From assembly GCF_002005225.1 (NCBI RefSeq), contig NZ_CP019724.1, forward strand, positions 5,659,501 to 5,723,500: a DNA stretch of 64,000 bases, read 5' to 3'. Source of the DNA: Streptomyces pactum. Lineage in GTDB: Bacteria; Actinomycetota; Actinomycetes; Streptomycetales; Streptomycetaceae. Position 1 is the stretch's first letter, and the number at the start of each line of letters is the position of its first letter. This document shows positions 17,703 to 25,992 of this stretch, piece after piece. Under the pieces are notes generated by a model. It was not told the origin of the DNA, made no database searches, and saw only the letters and a program-made list of their open reading frames with translations. The translations under genes were made by a program, and so were the position numbers.

Positions 17703-18953
17703 TCAGAACCCGTGCGGCAACCACGGCGCGACGTCCGACCCGAACCCCACCGACGCCTGCGCCAGCGCGCCCCGCCGAACCTCCCGCACCCGTCCGGCCG
17801 CGCCCAGCGAGGCCAGACTGACGCCGCCGAGATACACCGCCCCCAACTCCCGCACGGACAAGGCCAGGTCAGCCGCGTCGGACGTCGGCTCGCAGGACGC
17901 CCCCTTCGCGTCCCCGCACAGCCGCCAACGCCCGGCGTTCCAGGGGCAGAAGGCGTCCTCGACCTCGAACACCACGTCCACCGGCGTCTGATACGTCCGC
18001 GCCGCCAACGCGGCCCCCACGTCCACCAGCCGCACGTACAACGCGTCCCGCAGCACCGGCCGGCACCGCCGGATGTCCGACACCTGGTGCTGCCACGCCT
18101 CGTCGACCGGCCGCCCGCGCACGGTCAGCGCCGACGTCAGGTCGATACCGAACAGGAAGCGCCACAGCGCCGACTCGGTCGCGGGGTCCAGCCCGGCCAG
18201 GTCGTCCACGACCACCGTGCCGCCCGGCCCCTCGCTCCCCCAGGCCGGCCGCACCCGGAACCGCGCGTACCCCGTGACCTCGCCGTCCCGCCGGGCGACC
18301 ACGCACTGCAGCGGCGACGCGCCCTCCCGCTCGCCCTCCGGGTCCAGCAGCGCCAGCCGCTCCCAGCCGGGCCGCCGCGCCAGCATCCCGGGCCGTCCGG
18401 GCACCAGCCGCGCGTACACCGCCTCGCACGCGTCGAGCACGTCCGCGGGCGCCGCGTACCGCAGCCGTACGTCGTCAGTGCCGTCCGGCACCGACAGTCG
18501 CACCCGGTTGGTATCGATCTCCGCGTTGACCTGGAAGGTCGCGGCGCCGTACCCGAACCTGCCGTAGATCGCCGGTTCGGAGGCCGTCAGCACGGCAAGC
18601 GGCTCGCCCCAGGACCGTACGTCGTCCAACTGCCGCCGCATCATCGACGTCAGCACACCCCGGCGCCGGTGCGTGGCGGCGACGCCCACCATCGTCACGC
18701 CCGCCGCGGCCACCTCCGCACCGCCCGGCACGGTCATCCGGAAGCTGAAGGCCCCCGCCGTCCCGACGCAGGCGTCGCCCTCCCAGACGCCGAGCGAGCG
18801 GTCGCACTCGGTCAGCGCCCTGTACAGCTCCAACGCCTCGGTGGACTCCGGGATCCCGCCGAAGGCGCGGACCAGCGTCCCGTACCACGTGTCCCATTCG
18901 TCCCGCCGCAGTACCCGCGGCTCGGTCATCAGGCCGTCGTCGTCGTTGTCCAT
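17703..18953 (-). CDS. Eis-like GNAT N-acetyltransferase, 416 aa
   Basis: Layout of the Eis family: an N-terminal GNAT domain with the acetyl-CoA loop VTMVGVAATHRRRGVLTSMMRRQL, a second GNAT-like half, and a C-terminal SCP2-like domain ending in the aromatic tail APWLPHGF. The free C-terminal carboxylate is the general base in characterised Eis enzymes and the terminal Phe is retained here. Such enzymes acetylate amines, including aminoglycosides; the natural substrate is unknown. Starts at 18953 (ATG), 18965 (ATG) and 18929 (ATG) are possible; I favour 18953 because GGGACG precedes it. Confidence 0.85.
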   Translation of the reverse strand: MDNDDDGLMTEPRVLRRDEWDTWYGTLVRAFGGIPESTEALELYRALTECDRSLGVWEGDACVGTAGAFSFRMTVPGGAEVAAAGVTMVGVAATHRRRGVLTSMMRRQLDDVRSWGEPLAVLTASEPAIYGRFGYGAATFQVNAEIDTNRVRLSVPDGTDDVRLRYAAPADVLDACEAVYARLVPGRPGMLARRPGWERLALLDPEGEREGASPLQCVVARRDGEVTGYARFRVRPAWGSEGPGGTVVVDDLAGLDPATESALWRFLFGIDLTSALTVRGRPVDEAWQHQVSDIRRCRPVLRDALYVRLVDVGAALAARTYQTPVDVVFEVEDAFCPWNAGRWRLCGDAKGASCEPTSDAADLALSVRELGAVYLGGVSLASLGAAGRVREVRRGALAQASVGFGSDVAPWLPHGF

Positions 18954-19128
18954 CGAGCGTCCCATGGACCCATGCGTATCAGGGCCGCGCGGGAGGGGCG
19001 AGGCAATTTCCGTCAGGTTGCGGCGCGGCGGCCGTTCGTGAAGTTCACTGTGAAGTCGGGCCTCGGACGGGGGACAAGTAGGACCTCCCGTGCCAAGCGC
19101 CCGGTCCGATGGATAGGGTCCCGAACTA

Positions 19129-20316
19129 ATGGCAGCAGGACGACAGCGGCGCGCGGAAGCCGACACGTTCACGGCCCGGTGGAAGAAGCAGTGGCACCGG
19201 GCCCGCGTCGGCGTGCGCCGATCCGCCGTCGACTACTTCCGGGGCGACGGTTCGGACTGGATCGCCCTGGCCGGACTGCTGCTGATGATCCCCGTCATCG
19301 CCGCCACCACGATGGCGAACTCCGTGTGGTGCTCACCGGCCGCGCTGGTCCTGCCGATCGTCGCGGGCGGCCTGCTGCTGCGCCCGGCGAGCCTGCTCAC
19401 CCTCTACGCGGCGGCGGCCACGGCACTGATCGTGGAGTCGGTCCAACTGGGCCCGTACACCGAGGGCCCCTCCCGGGTCACCCCGGGCGTGGTCCTGGTC
19501 GTCGCGGCCTGCGGCTTCTTCGGGCTGCTGGTCGCCCAGTTCCGCAGCCGGGTCGGCGTGCCCTGGCGGCGCGGCGGCACCATGCTCTTCGACCTGCGCG
19601 AACGCATCCGCGTGCAGAGCAAGCTGCCCAAGCTGCCGACGGGCTGGCACCGGGAGATGGCGCTGCGCCCGGCCGGCGGTCAGTCCTTCTCGGGCGACTT
19701 CGTCGTCGCGGCCCGTACGAACGGCGGCCGGACGCTCGAGGCGGTCCTCACCGACGTCTCCGGCAAGGGCATGGACGCGGGCTCCCGCGCCCTGCTGCTG
19801 TCGGGCGCGTTCGGTGGACTGCTCGGCAGCCTCCCCCCGCACGCCTTCCTGCCGGCCGCCAACGGCTACCTGCTCCGCCAGGACTGGGACGAGGGCTTCG
19901 CCACCTCCATCCACCTCGTGCTGGACCTCGACTCGGGCGACTACGAGCTGTACTCCGCCGGACATCCGCCGGGCCTCCAGCTCAGCGCGGGCACCGGCCG
20001 CTGGGAGGAGAAGTCGGCCGAGGGACCGCTGCTGGGCGTGTACGACGGGGCGCAGTTCGACCCGGTGAAGGGCTCGCTCCGCCCCGGAGACGTGTTGATG
20101 CTGTTCACGGACGGTCTGGTGGAGACCTCCGAACGCGACATCGCCGAAGGCATGGACCGCCTCACCGGAGAGGCCGACCGCTACGTCGCCGGCGGCTTCC
20201 ACGGTGCCGCCTGGCATCTGATCGAGGCGGTGGCCAAGGACGTCAACGACGACCGGGCGCTCCTGCTGATCTGCCGGGAGGGGCCGACGGCCCAGTCCCC
20301 GACGGCGGCCGACTGA
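19129..20316 (+). CDS. Membrane-anchored PP2C-type (SpoIIE) serine phosphatase, 395 aa
   Basis: Residues about 40-130 contain three or four transmembrane segments, followed by a PP2C/SpoIIE phosphatase domain: SGDFVVAARTNGGRTLEAVLTDVSGKGMDAG and LFTDGLVETSERD hold the metal-binding Asp residues. There is no GAF/PAS sensor and no fused anti-sigma kinase, so input must come through the membrane part or a partner. Probably dephosphorylates an anti-sigma-factor antagonist (inference from the family). The ATG at 19129 is used. The HD gene starts 14 bp downstream, so the two are likely co-transcribed. Confidence 0.9.
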   Translation: MAAGRQRRAEADTFTARWKKQWHRARVGVRRSAVDYFRGDGSDWIALAGLLLMIPVIAATTMANSVWCSPAALVLPIVAGGLLLRPASLLTLYAAAATALIVESVQLGPYTEGPSRVTPGVVLVVAACGFFGLLVAQFRSRVGVPWRRGGTMLFDLRERIRVQSKLPKLPTGWHREMALRPAGGQSFSGDFVVAARTNGGRTLEAVLTDVSGKGMDAGSRALLLSGAFGGLLGSLPPHAFLPAANGYLLRQDWDEGFATSIHLVLDLDSGDYELYSAGHPPGLQLSAGTGRWEEKSAEGPLLGVYDGAQFDPVKGSLRPGDVLMLFTDGLVETSERDIAEGMDRLTGEADRYVAGGFHGAAWHLIEAVAKDVNDDRALLLICREGPTAQSPTAAD

Positions 20317-20329
20317 CACACTGGGCCGC

Positions 20330-20869
20330 ATGTCCCGGACTCCGCCACCCGCCTCACCGCACACCGGGCCGCTCTCCCCGGCCGAGGCCGAGGCCATCGC
20401 CCGTGCCGCGCACGCCGGACAGACCGACAAGGCGGGACGGCCGTACGCCGAACACCTGCGGGCCGTCGCCGAGGGCGTGCGGCGGCGCGGCGGGGACGAC
20501 GAGCAGATCGCGGCGGCCTGGCTGCACGACGCCGTCGAGGACGACGCGCTGTCCGAGCGATGGCTGCGCGAGGCCGCGCTGAGCCGGCGTACCAAGGACA
20601 TCGTCCTCGCCCTCACCAAGCGGTCCGGGGAGCCGCCCGAGGCGTACGCCGCGCGCATCCTCGCCACGCCCGGCGCCCGGCTGGTCAAGGAGGCAGACCT
20701 GGCACACAACGCCGACCCGGCGCGGCTCGCGGTCCTGGACCCGGCCACCCGCACACGACTGACCGAGAAGTACGCACGGATGCGCGCACTTCTCGGTCTG
20801 GTGGGTCCGGCGGGTTCAGTGGGTCCGGCGGGTCCGGCGGGTCAGGACGGTCCGGACGCGGGCGCCTGA
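20330..20869 (+). CDS. HD-domain phosphohydrolase (RelA/SpoT-HD-like), 179 aa
   Basis: A stand-alone HD domain: HAGQTDKAGRPYAEHLRAVAEGV, then AAAWLHDAVEDDAL and VKEADLAHNADPARL match the His/HisAsp/Asp ligands of the RelA/SpoT hydrolase-type HD fold. No synthetase domain is present, so it could be a small alarmone hydrolase (MESH/SAH-like) or another nucleotide hydrolase. The C-terminal tail has a collagen-like GPAGSVGPAGPAG run encoded by a GGGTCCGGC tandem repeat. It starts at the ATG 14 bp after the phosphatase gene. Confidence 0.8.
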   Translation: MSRTPPPASPHTGPLSPAEAEAIARAAHAGQTDKAGRPYAEHLRAVAEGVRRRGGDDEQIAAAWLHDAVEDDALSERWLREAALSRRTKDIVLALTKRSGEPPEAYAARILATPGARLVKEADLAHNADPARLAVLDPATRTRLTEKYARMRALLGLVGPAGSVGPAGPAGQDGPDAGA

Positions 20870-20928
20870 AGCGGAACGCCACAGCGAGCCTTTGACGTCA
20901 GAGCGCCCCCGGACGCCGGTGCGCCGAC

Positions 20929-20955
20929 GGACGCCGAAGCGGACCTTCGGCGTCC
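20929..20955. terminator. Hairpin terminator
   Basis: GGACGCCGAAG (20929-20939) and CTTCGGCGTCC (20945-20955), perfect 11-bp stem with 5-nt loop, between the convergent HD gene and acyltransferase gene. Confidence 0.85.
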
Positions 20956-20976
20956 GGCGGCCCCGGGTGGCGGGCT

Positions 20977-22167
20977 TCAGACGGAGACCTTCTCACCGGT
21001 CTCGCTCGGCGCGCGTGCCTCGCGCACCTCTGCCTTCTCCCGCCTCTCGCGGCCCCGCGCGGCCTCGCCCGGATCCCGCTTGAAGGCCCACTCCATTCTC
21101 GGCTCCACCACGCACCGCAGAACCCGCTGGACGGGCTTGGTGCACAGCAGGGTGATGACCGCGGCTCCGAGGACGGTGAGCCCGATCTCCCCGAGCGGCC
21201 GGTCCAGTGCCGGGTGGGAGAACCAGCCGGCGTAGCTGCCCTCCTTCACCAGGAAGCCGTGCACCAGGTAGCCGTAGATCGTGCCCGCGCCGAGCGCCGT
21301 GAACCACATGCGCCGGCCCGGCACCCAGGCGAAGAAGCACGCCGACAGCACCAGCGAGCAGCCGAAGAGCGCGAGCGTCAGGATCGGCCCGGACCACCAG
21401 GGGGCGCCCGTGTCCTGCACGGCGGCGTTGCGGTAGAACCAGCCGGTCTCCATGCGCGGCACCGACCACCAGGCGACCGCCACCGCCGCCGCGACCACCG
21501 GCACGGACAGGATCCGCACCGAACGGCGCCGTACGAGCTGGAAGTGCTCGGGGCGCAGTACCAGACCCAGCACGAAGCACGGCAGGAACTGCAGCACCCG
21601 CTGCATGTTCAGGTCGTTGCCGACCGTGGGCGTCACGGAGGCCAGCGCGGCGATGCCCAGCGCGATCGGCAGCGGCCACCGGACCGTCTGCCAGATGGGA
21701 GTGGTCAGCCGCCAGACGAACAGCGCGCACAGGAACCACAGGAGGTAGGTGGGGTCCAGCAGGCTGATGTCGTTGGCCGGGTCCTCACTGACGCGGCGGT
21801 GCAGCGCGTAGGCGACCTCGAAGACGAGATAGGGGACGGCGACACCGGTGATCAGCCGTTTGACGCGCCTGGGGCTCAGATCGAAACTGCGCGAGAAGTA
21901 GCCGGAGACGATGATGAACGCCGGCATGTGGAACGTGTACAGGACCCGGTACAGGGTCTCGACGGTCCGGTTCCCGTCCAGGATCTGTCCCCAGGCGTGA
22001 CCCACACCGACCAGCACGATCGCCAGGTACTTGGCGTTGTCGAAGAACGCGTCGCGCTGCCGGCCCGGCTGTGCCTGCCGGTTCGGCGCGTTCGGTGCGT
22101 TCGGTGCCTGCTGGTCCGAGCGGAACGGCGACTTCCGGTCACCGTGCGGTCGCAGCGAGCTCGTCAT
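20977..22167 (-). CDS. Membrane acyltransferase (acyltransferase family 3), 396 aa
   Basis: Ten or so transmembrane segments of the acyltransferase-3 fold: RDAFFDNAKYLAIVLVGVGHAWG with the conserved His in helix 1, FHMPAFIIVSGYFSR after helix 2, and a C-terminal YGYLVHGFLVKEG helix. The family transfers acyl groups to sugars or polysaccharides at the cytoplasmic membrane. The N-terminus includes an Asn/Ala/Pro repeat (QAPNAPNAPNRQ). I take the ATG at 22167, 4 nt after a G-rich ribosome site, over an upstream codon at 22182. The substrate is unknown; no polysaccharide genes adjoin. Confidence 0.87.
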   Translation of the reverse strand: MTSSLRPHGDRKSPFRSDQQAPNAPNAPNRQAQPGRQRDAFFDNAKYLAIVLVGVGHAWGQILDGNRTVETLYRVLYTFHMPAFIIVSGYFSRSFDLSPRRVKRLITGVAVPYLVFEVAYALHRRVSEDPANDISLLDPTYLLWFLCALFVWRLTTPIWQTVRWPLPIALGIAALASVTPTVGNDLNMQRVLQFLPCFVLGLVLRPEHFQLVRRRSVRILSVPVVAAAVAVAWWSVPRMETGWFYRNAAVQDTGAPWWSGPILTLALFGCSLVLSACFFAWVPGRRMWFTALGAGTIYGYLVHGFLVKEGSYAGWFSHPALDRPLGEIGLTVLGAAVITLLCTKPVQRVLRCVVEPRMEWAFKRDPGEAARGRERREKAEVREARAPSETGEKVSV

Positions 22168-22832
22168 GCAACCCCCCGCCAAAAAATCGGCGGGTCGTAG
22201 CAGGACCTCGCTGCTCTGGTGGGGGACGGGGCAGCGTAGAACATCTGAGGCACCCTAGCGTTCTCCCCGTCTTCCCGTACAACCCTCGACGTCATTCCCG
22301 CATTCGTCTCCCGAGTTTCTTCGCGAGTGCCCCGCATTCCGGGGAACTCGTGATCTCCGGCCGGGTGACGGCTCCCACATCGCCGTACGCCGTCACGTGG
22401 TGAAGTGGCTCGCAGTTCACCCCACTTGTCATGACTCGTCAGGACCAAACAGTGCATAAGGCCGGAGGGCGGCTCTGCTGGAATGTCCGCTTCAATGTAC
22501 TTACGGACCTCGTCGGCGACTCTGTGATCCGCCTGTGAAGTACCTGTCGATGTGGGGCCCGTGACAATTCGAAATATCTGCGAACGCGTTGTGTGGGCAT
22601 GGAAACGAAGTGGCCCGAATTCCCGCACGGGTGCTCTGTCGAATTCCTGTGCGGGGTGCGATGGTTGGATACGTCCGCGCGCGCGGGGGAGTGCGACACC
22701 CCGGGGACCGGCCGGACGATGTGTCACCCGCCGCATAGCGGGGCCCGGTTGGTGGCACGATGGTTCTGGCGGGGGTGTGCGGCGCGGCACCTCCGGGCCG
22801 GGAGAGCGGACCGACCGAGGGTGTGATCAGTT
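22168..22832. other. Long intergenic region with lower GC
   Basis: About 665 bp between divergent genes. Composition is visibly poorer in GC than neighbours (runs such as AAAAAATCGG and ATTCGAAATATC). No open frame has a ribosome site or a family motif. It must contain the promoters of the acyltransferase and the 64-aa gene; no hairpin or riboswitch was recognised. Confidence 0.4.
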
Positions 22833-23027
22833 GTGGCCATTTCGCTGTCAGTGGTGCTGCTGTTGGCGATCATCCTGGTGGTGCTGCTGCGAGGGGGCTC
22901 GATCAAGGCGGGCCCGGCGATCGTCGCGGTCCTCTTCGGCTTCTTCCTGGCCTCGACGGGCATGGCCGACGACATCCAGCGGTTCCTGGACTCGATAGCG
23001 GAGACGCTCAACTCGATCCAGTTCTAG
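22833..23027 (+). CDS. Small membrane protein, 64 aa
   Basis: A hydrophobic N-terminal helix (ISLSVVLLLAIILVVLLRGG), a second one (AGPAIVAVLFGFFLASTGMA) and an amphipathic C-terminal helix (DDIQRFLDSIAETLNSIQF). The start is the GTG at 22833. It resembles small Streptomyces membrane proteins of unknown function. Its stop codon TAG (23025-23027) is inside the 10-bp target duplication of the IS4 element, so the IS inserted 3 bp after the gene and left the protein intact. Confidence 0.75.
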   Translation: MAISLSVVLLLAIILVVLLRGGSIKAGPAIVAVLFGFFLASTGMADDIQRFLDSIAETLNSIQF

Positions 23028-23030
23028 GCC
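23021..23030. repeat. Left copy of IS target-site duplication
   Basis: GTTCTAGGCC, identical to 24467-24476. It contains the TAG stop of the 64-aa gene. Confidence 0.9.
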
Positions 23031-24466
23031 CAATGCCGGTGACTTAAGTTCTGTCCTGCCGAGTGATGGTGACGGTGTCCGGTGCGGGTGGTGTCCAGTT
23101 GGAGTGCTCGGCCCGTTTGAGCGGCCAGTTGGACATCTTGCGTTTGATCACTCGGGGGCAGGTGCGGTGGCGGCGTGGGGGCAGGAGGCGTTCGGCGATC
23201 TCAGCCAGGGTGCGGGCCAGTGCCCGGGCGAGTCGGCCGGGGGGAAAACGCCGCCTGGGCCGGGACCTGGCGGCGCACGATCCGCAGGGACCGGGTGAAG
23301 GACAGGCGGTCAGGGTCCAGACCCTCGCGCAGGGCGCTTTGGTGCATCAACTGCCGGACGGCGTGGTGCACCAAGAGGAAGCCGTAGATCTCCTGCTCCA
23401 CACCCCACGGGTATTTCGAGCGCAGGATGAGCTTCGGGCCGCGTTGGTGAGTCTTGATCTCGTCCAGCGTGGTCTCGATCTCCCACCGCTGGGCGTAGAG
23501 CGCGGCCAGCTCCCGCGCGGGTGCTTCCTCTGGATCGAGCAGGCTGGTCAGCAGGCGGTAGACGGTGGCGTCGCCGGTGCGGGCGAGGGTGTACTCGATC
23601 ACCCGGACCACCACCGGGTTGCGGCGGCTCCTGCGGTCCTTTTCGGCATGGACCGTGCTGAGGTAGGAGCCATCGCCGAGGACCTGGGTGACAGGCAGGA
23701 CCGCGCTCTTGCGCACGCGCCACAGCAGGTCCGCGCCGCTGTCCCGGGCGGCCTGCCACAACTCGAATCCGTAAAAGCCCCGGTCGGCGAGCAGGAGCAT
23801 CCCTTCCTGAAGCTGGGGGAACAGATGCCGGGAGAGTTTCTGCTCGCTCGCCGACTGCGGACCGATGACGGCCCCGAACACCGCGTGGGTGCCGCATTCC
23901 GCCAGCGCGACCAGCCGTGCCTGCGGGAACGCGGCTGCTCCGCGCGTCGAGGCATGGCGGCCGAAGAACTCCTCGTTGGCCGCCGTGTCCGCCACGTCCA
24001 AGGTCGTGCCGTCCACCGCGACCAGACGCCAGTGCCGGTACCAGGCACCCGCCGTCTCGGGCACGGCCACCGGCCGGCAGACCCGGGCGAACAATGCCCT
24101 CAACGGTTCTGTGCCCAGACGCCGGCGTGCCCGCCCGATCGCGGCGGTCGTCGGCACCCGCCACGACCGCCGCCCATCACCGAGCCCCTCGCCCAGCAGC
24201 CGGGCGACCTCCTCGTATCCCTGCCCGAAGAACAGGCACATCGCGAGAACGAAGTAGACCACCACCCGCGCCGGCAGCAGACGGCTGCGCTGCTCGGTCC
24301 GGCCGCTCTCGGCGATCACCTCATCGACCAGATGAGGCGGAAACGCCTGCGTCAGCACCCCGATCGCGATCCGGTCCGACAACCGCTCATCCGCAGGCGC
24401 CCTGACCTGCCCCACCCTCGCCACACAGCAGACAACGAGGCACAGCCGTCTAAGTCACCGGCATTG
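23031..24466. mobile_element. IS4-family insertion sequence, 1,436 bp
   Basis: Ends are 16-bp perfect inverted repeats: CAATGCCGGTGACTTA at 23031-23046 and its complement at 24451-24466. A 10-bp direct repeat flanks the element, a duplication size usual for IS4-family elements. One transposase gene on the minus strand fills it. An 8-bp duplication with the ends shifted by one base is an equivalent reading. Confidence 0.95.
23044..24424 (-). pseudogene. IS4-family DDE transposase, frame broken near its 3' end
   Basis: Transposase with a complete DDE core: Asp138 in VAVDGTTLD, Asp214 in LLADRGFYG, and the Y-x2-R-x3-E-x6-K signature (Y310, R313, E317, K324). Translation from the GTG at 24424 reads to 23201, where the tail becomes Pro/Arg noise after QAAFSPRPT. 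In the +1 frame the sequence after a TTTTCCCCCC run (minus strand of 23239-23248) continues as GRLARALARTLAEIAERLL and ends ITRQDRT at 23044 just inside the inverted repeat, which looks like the genuine C-terminus. So one base appears inserted in the homopolymer pair, or a programmed +1 shift is used. The catalytic core itself is unaffected. Confidence 0.85.
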
Positions 24467-24476
24467 GTTCTAGGCC
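24467..24476. repeat. Right copy of IS target-site duplication
   Basis: GTTCTAGGCC, identical to 23021-23030. Confidence 0.9.
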
Positions 24477-24507
24477 GTGTCCGACCTACCCCGGGGCCGC
24501 GTGAAGA

Positions 24508-24544
24508 CCTCCGGCCCGGCCCTCCTGGGGGACCGGGCCGGAGG
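24508..24544. terminator. Hairpin between IS and attL
   Basis: 12-bp perfect stem (24508-24519 with 24533-24544), 13-nt loop. Before the IS and the AICE arrived it stood between the 64-aa gene and the 3' end of tRNA-Gly, so it probably terminates one or both. Confidence 0.8.
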
Positions 24545-24550
24545 CCTCTC

Positions 24551-24594
24551 GGAGCGGGCGACGGGAATCGAACCCGCGTAGCTAGTTTGGAAGA
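24551..24594. repeat. attL (44-bp core, partial tRNA-Gly)
   Basis: Identical to 34562-34605. It contains the acceptor 3' strand, T arm, variable region and part of the anticodon arm of tRNA-Gly, but no 5' half, so it is not a tRNA gene. The base before it is C, giving CCG where the intact gene has CCA. Confidence 0.95.
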
Positions 24595-24724
24595 TCGCGT
24601 ACGCGGATCCCGACTGACCTGGCGTAACGCTGACCTGCGCGTTCACTAGAACGCCGCCGATGGTCCCCGTGGCTCCCCCCGGTGCGCCTCTCGTACAGGC
24701 ACGCCGGGGGCACGCTGTCGACTG

Positions 24725-24814
24725 TCAAGCGTAGTGCAGCAACAGGACTGCAACACCCGTCAGGGCTGTGATCAGACTGGCGATTGCCGAGATCAGGGCC
24801 GCTGTGTGGTGCAG
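24725..24814 (-). CDS. Candidate small membrane peptide with CTG start, 29 aa
   Basis: A hydrophobic stretch HHTAALISAIASLITALTGV plus AVLLLHYA ending at 24725 would make a single transmembrane helix. The only strong ribosome site in the frame is AGGAGG (complement of 24823-24828), 8 nt before a CTG codon at 24814; the longer frame would need a TTG at 24913 without a ribosome site. Small hydrophobic peptides of this kind occur on integrative elements. Evidence is limited to the ribosome site and the hydropathy, so this is tentative. Confidence 0.35.
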   Translation of the reverse strand: MHHTAALISAIASLITALTGVAVLLLHYA

Positions 24815-24940
24815 CTTAGTTGCCTCCTGCGGTCTCACTGCTGTACTGTCCGCCGTACCCCGGTAAGCATGGCAGTGCAATGCTTTAAGCGGGTGGGTGG
24901 GCTCCTCGGGCAAGGGGTTGCTCCATTCGGTTAAGCCAAC

Positions 24941-24977
24941 AGGCGTTTGCGCGCGGTCAGAGGTGACGCAAACGCCT
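24941..24977. terminator. Hairpin in AICE left end
   Basis: AGGCGTTTGCG (24941-24951) pairs perfectly with CGCAAACGCCT (24967-24977), 15-nt loop. May be a terminator or an arm-type recombinase site near attL; the sequence alone does not decide. Confidence 0.5.
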
Positions 24978-24988
24978 ATTCGGCATGT

Positions 24989-25039
24989 CTTGAGTTGTAG
25001 CTGCGCACCCTACCATGCGCCCGCGGCTGCAACTCGTAG
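24989..25039. repeat. Second inverted repeat in AICE left end
   Basis: GAGTTGTAGC near 24991 faces GCTGCAACTC near 25030; in RNA all but one pair are Watson-Crick and that one is G-U. Part of a series of hairpins between attL and the 70-aa gene. Coordinates are approximate. Confidence 0.4.
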
Positions 25040-25270
25040 GGTCTGTCGACGACTTGGTTGGTCCGGCCGACTGCTCCTGGACCGTAGCAGCGGGACGTTG
25101 TCAGCCCCTCCGATCGGTTCGGTGAGCGCTCAGTTCCAGCTACAAGGCGCTTGGCCTTAGGCATACTCGACCTCACTTCTCCACACTGAGACCGACGCAG
25201 ATTCGACGCGTGAGGGAGGAGCGAGGTTGACTCAAAGCTGCCTCCGTCTCGCCGTATGGGAGGGGATGCG

Positions 25271-25483
25271 ATGTTGGTCAAGCTGGGACATGACCTGTAC
25301 CCGTCCGAGGAGGTCTGCTTCCTTTGCGCGAAGCCGTTCGACGGCGCAGGCACCGCAGTGACGTGGGTGGGTGTCGGTGCGAGGATCTACCTCCACGGTG
25401 AGTACTGCGCCGGGTCGTTCGTCCTCCGCATCGCTCGGGATGCCTGGCAGATTGAGCATGATCGGGATGACTCTTCGGCCTGA
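25271..25483 (+). CDS. Small AICE-encoded Cys-containing protein, 70 aa
   Basis: MLVKLGHDLYPSEEVCFLCAKPFDG begins the product, with Cys-Phe-Leu-Cys and a later His-x2-Tyr-Cys (LHGEYCAGSF) that could bind zinc. The ATG at 25271 has GGGAGGGG 5-6 nt upstream, better placed than the ATG at 25256. Codon third positions are GC-rich only on this strand. I do not know the function; small zinc-binding proteins are frequent on these elements. Confidence 0.55.
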   Translation: MLVKLGHDLYPSEEVCFLCAKPFDGAGTAVTWVGVGARIYLHGEYCAGSFVLRIARDAWQIEHDRDDSSA

Positions 25484-25992
25484 GCAGCGGAGGTCGGCGG
25501 AGCGGCTTTGGGCTGGAGCTGCTTTGGGGCGAGTGATCTTGGCCCCGTAAGCTTCCGGCGAGTCGGGCAGTCTGTGGACCTGCCCGTTAAAGCACGACGT
25601 TGGGGCCAAGATCTTAGAGGCTCGCCCCAAAGTGGCTGCCTAAAGCCGTGGAGCCGACCGCCCCAGCCACGACGGGGGTTCGTTCTGACCTCGGGATCGC
25701 CCTCTCACCCTTACCCCGGCCTGGTCTTCGCCCCTTGTGGGCGCGGGCGGGCGACGGCGCGCGGCCCCGGTGACGAAGGCAAGGAGGGGCAGCGTGGCGG
25801 CGACCGACCGGCGCCGCCGCGCTGTGCGCGGCACCTCCGATCTCCCGATCGGACTGCTTGCAGTTCCAGGAGGCCGGGAGCGACGCGAGCGAAGCGAGCC
25901 TTGATGATGTAGGGAAACTCTTACCGCGCCATGCCCTGAGCGGCTGATCCCGGGGTGTCGGCAACGCGTTGATCTGGGCTACCGTGCGGTCT
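25484..25992. other. Non-coding AICE segment with large inverted repeat
   Basis: About 500 bp without a supported gene. It holds the two-arm inverted repeat at 25522-25632 and a region of mixed composition with an AGCGACGCGAGCGAAGCGAGC-like alternation near 25880. A plus-strand open frame here lacks a ribosome site and family motif. Confidence 0.5.
25522..25632. repeat. 111-bp nested inverted repeat (candidate origin or transfer site)
   Basis: Outer arms CTTTGGGGCGAG (25522-25533) and CTCGCCCCAAAG (25621-25632) are perfect; inner arms GATCTTGGCCCC (25535-25546) and GGGGCCAAGATC (25602-25613) are perfect; a third small stem CGGGCA/TGCCCG (25564-25569, 25581-25586) sits in the loop. Arms are offset by 1 nt on the left and 7 nt on the right. 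Such a branched structure fits a single-strand origin or cis-acting transfer locus better than a terminator. Confidence 0.7.

Noticed and set aside
24551..24594. Second tRNA-Gly gene at the left end of the AICE
   Set aside because: Only the 3' part is present; the 5' half and the D arm are missing, so it is attL.
25508..25912. 134-codon plus-strand frame in the non-coding part of the AICE
   Set aside because: No ribosome site or motif; it crosses the large inverted repeat.
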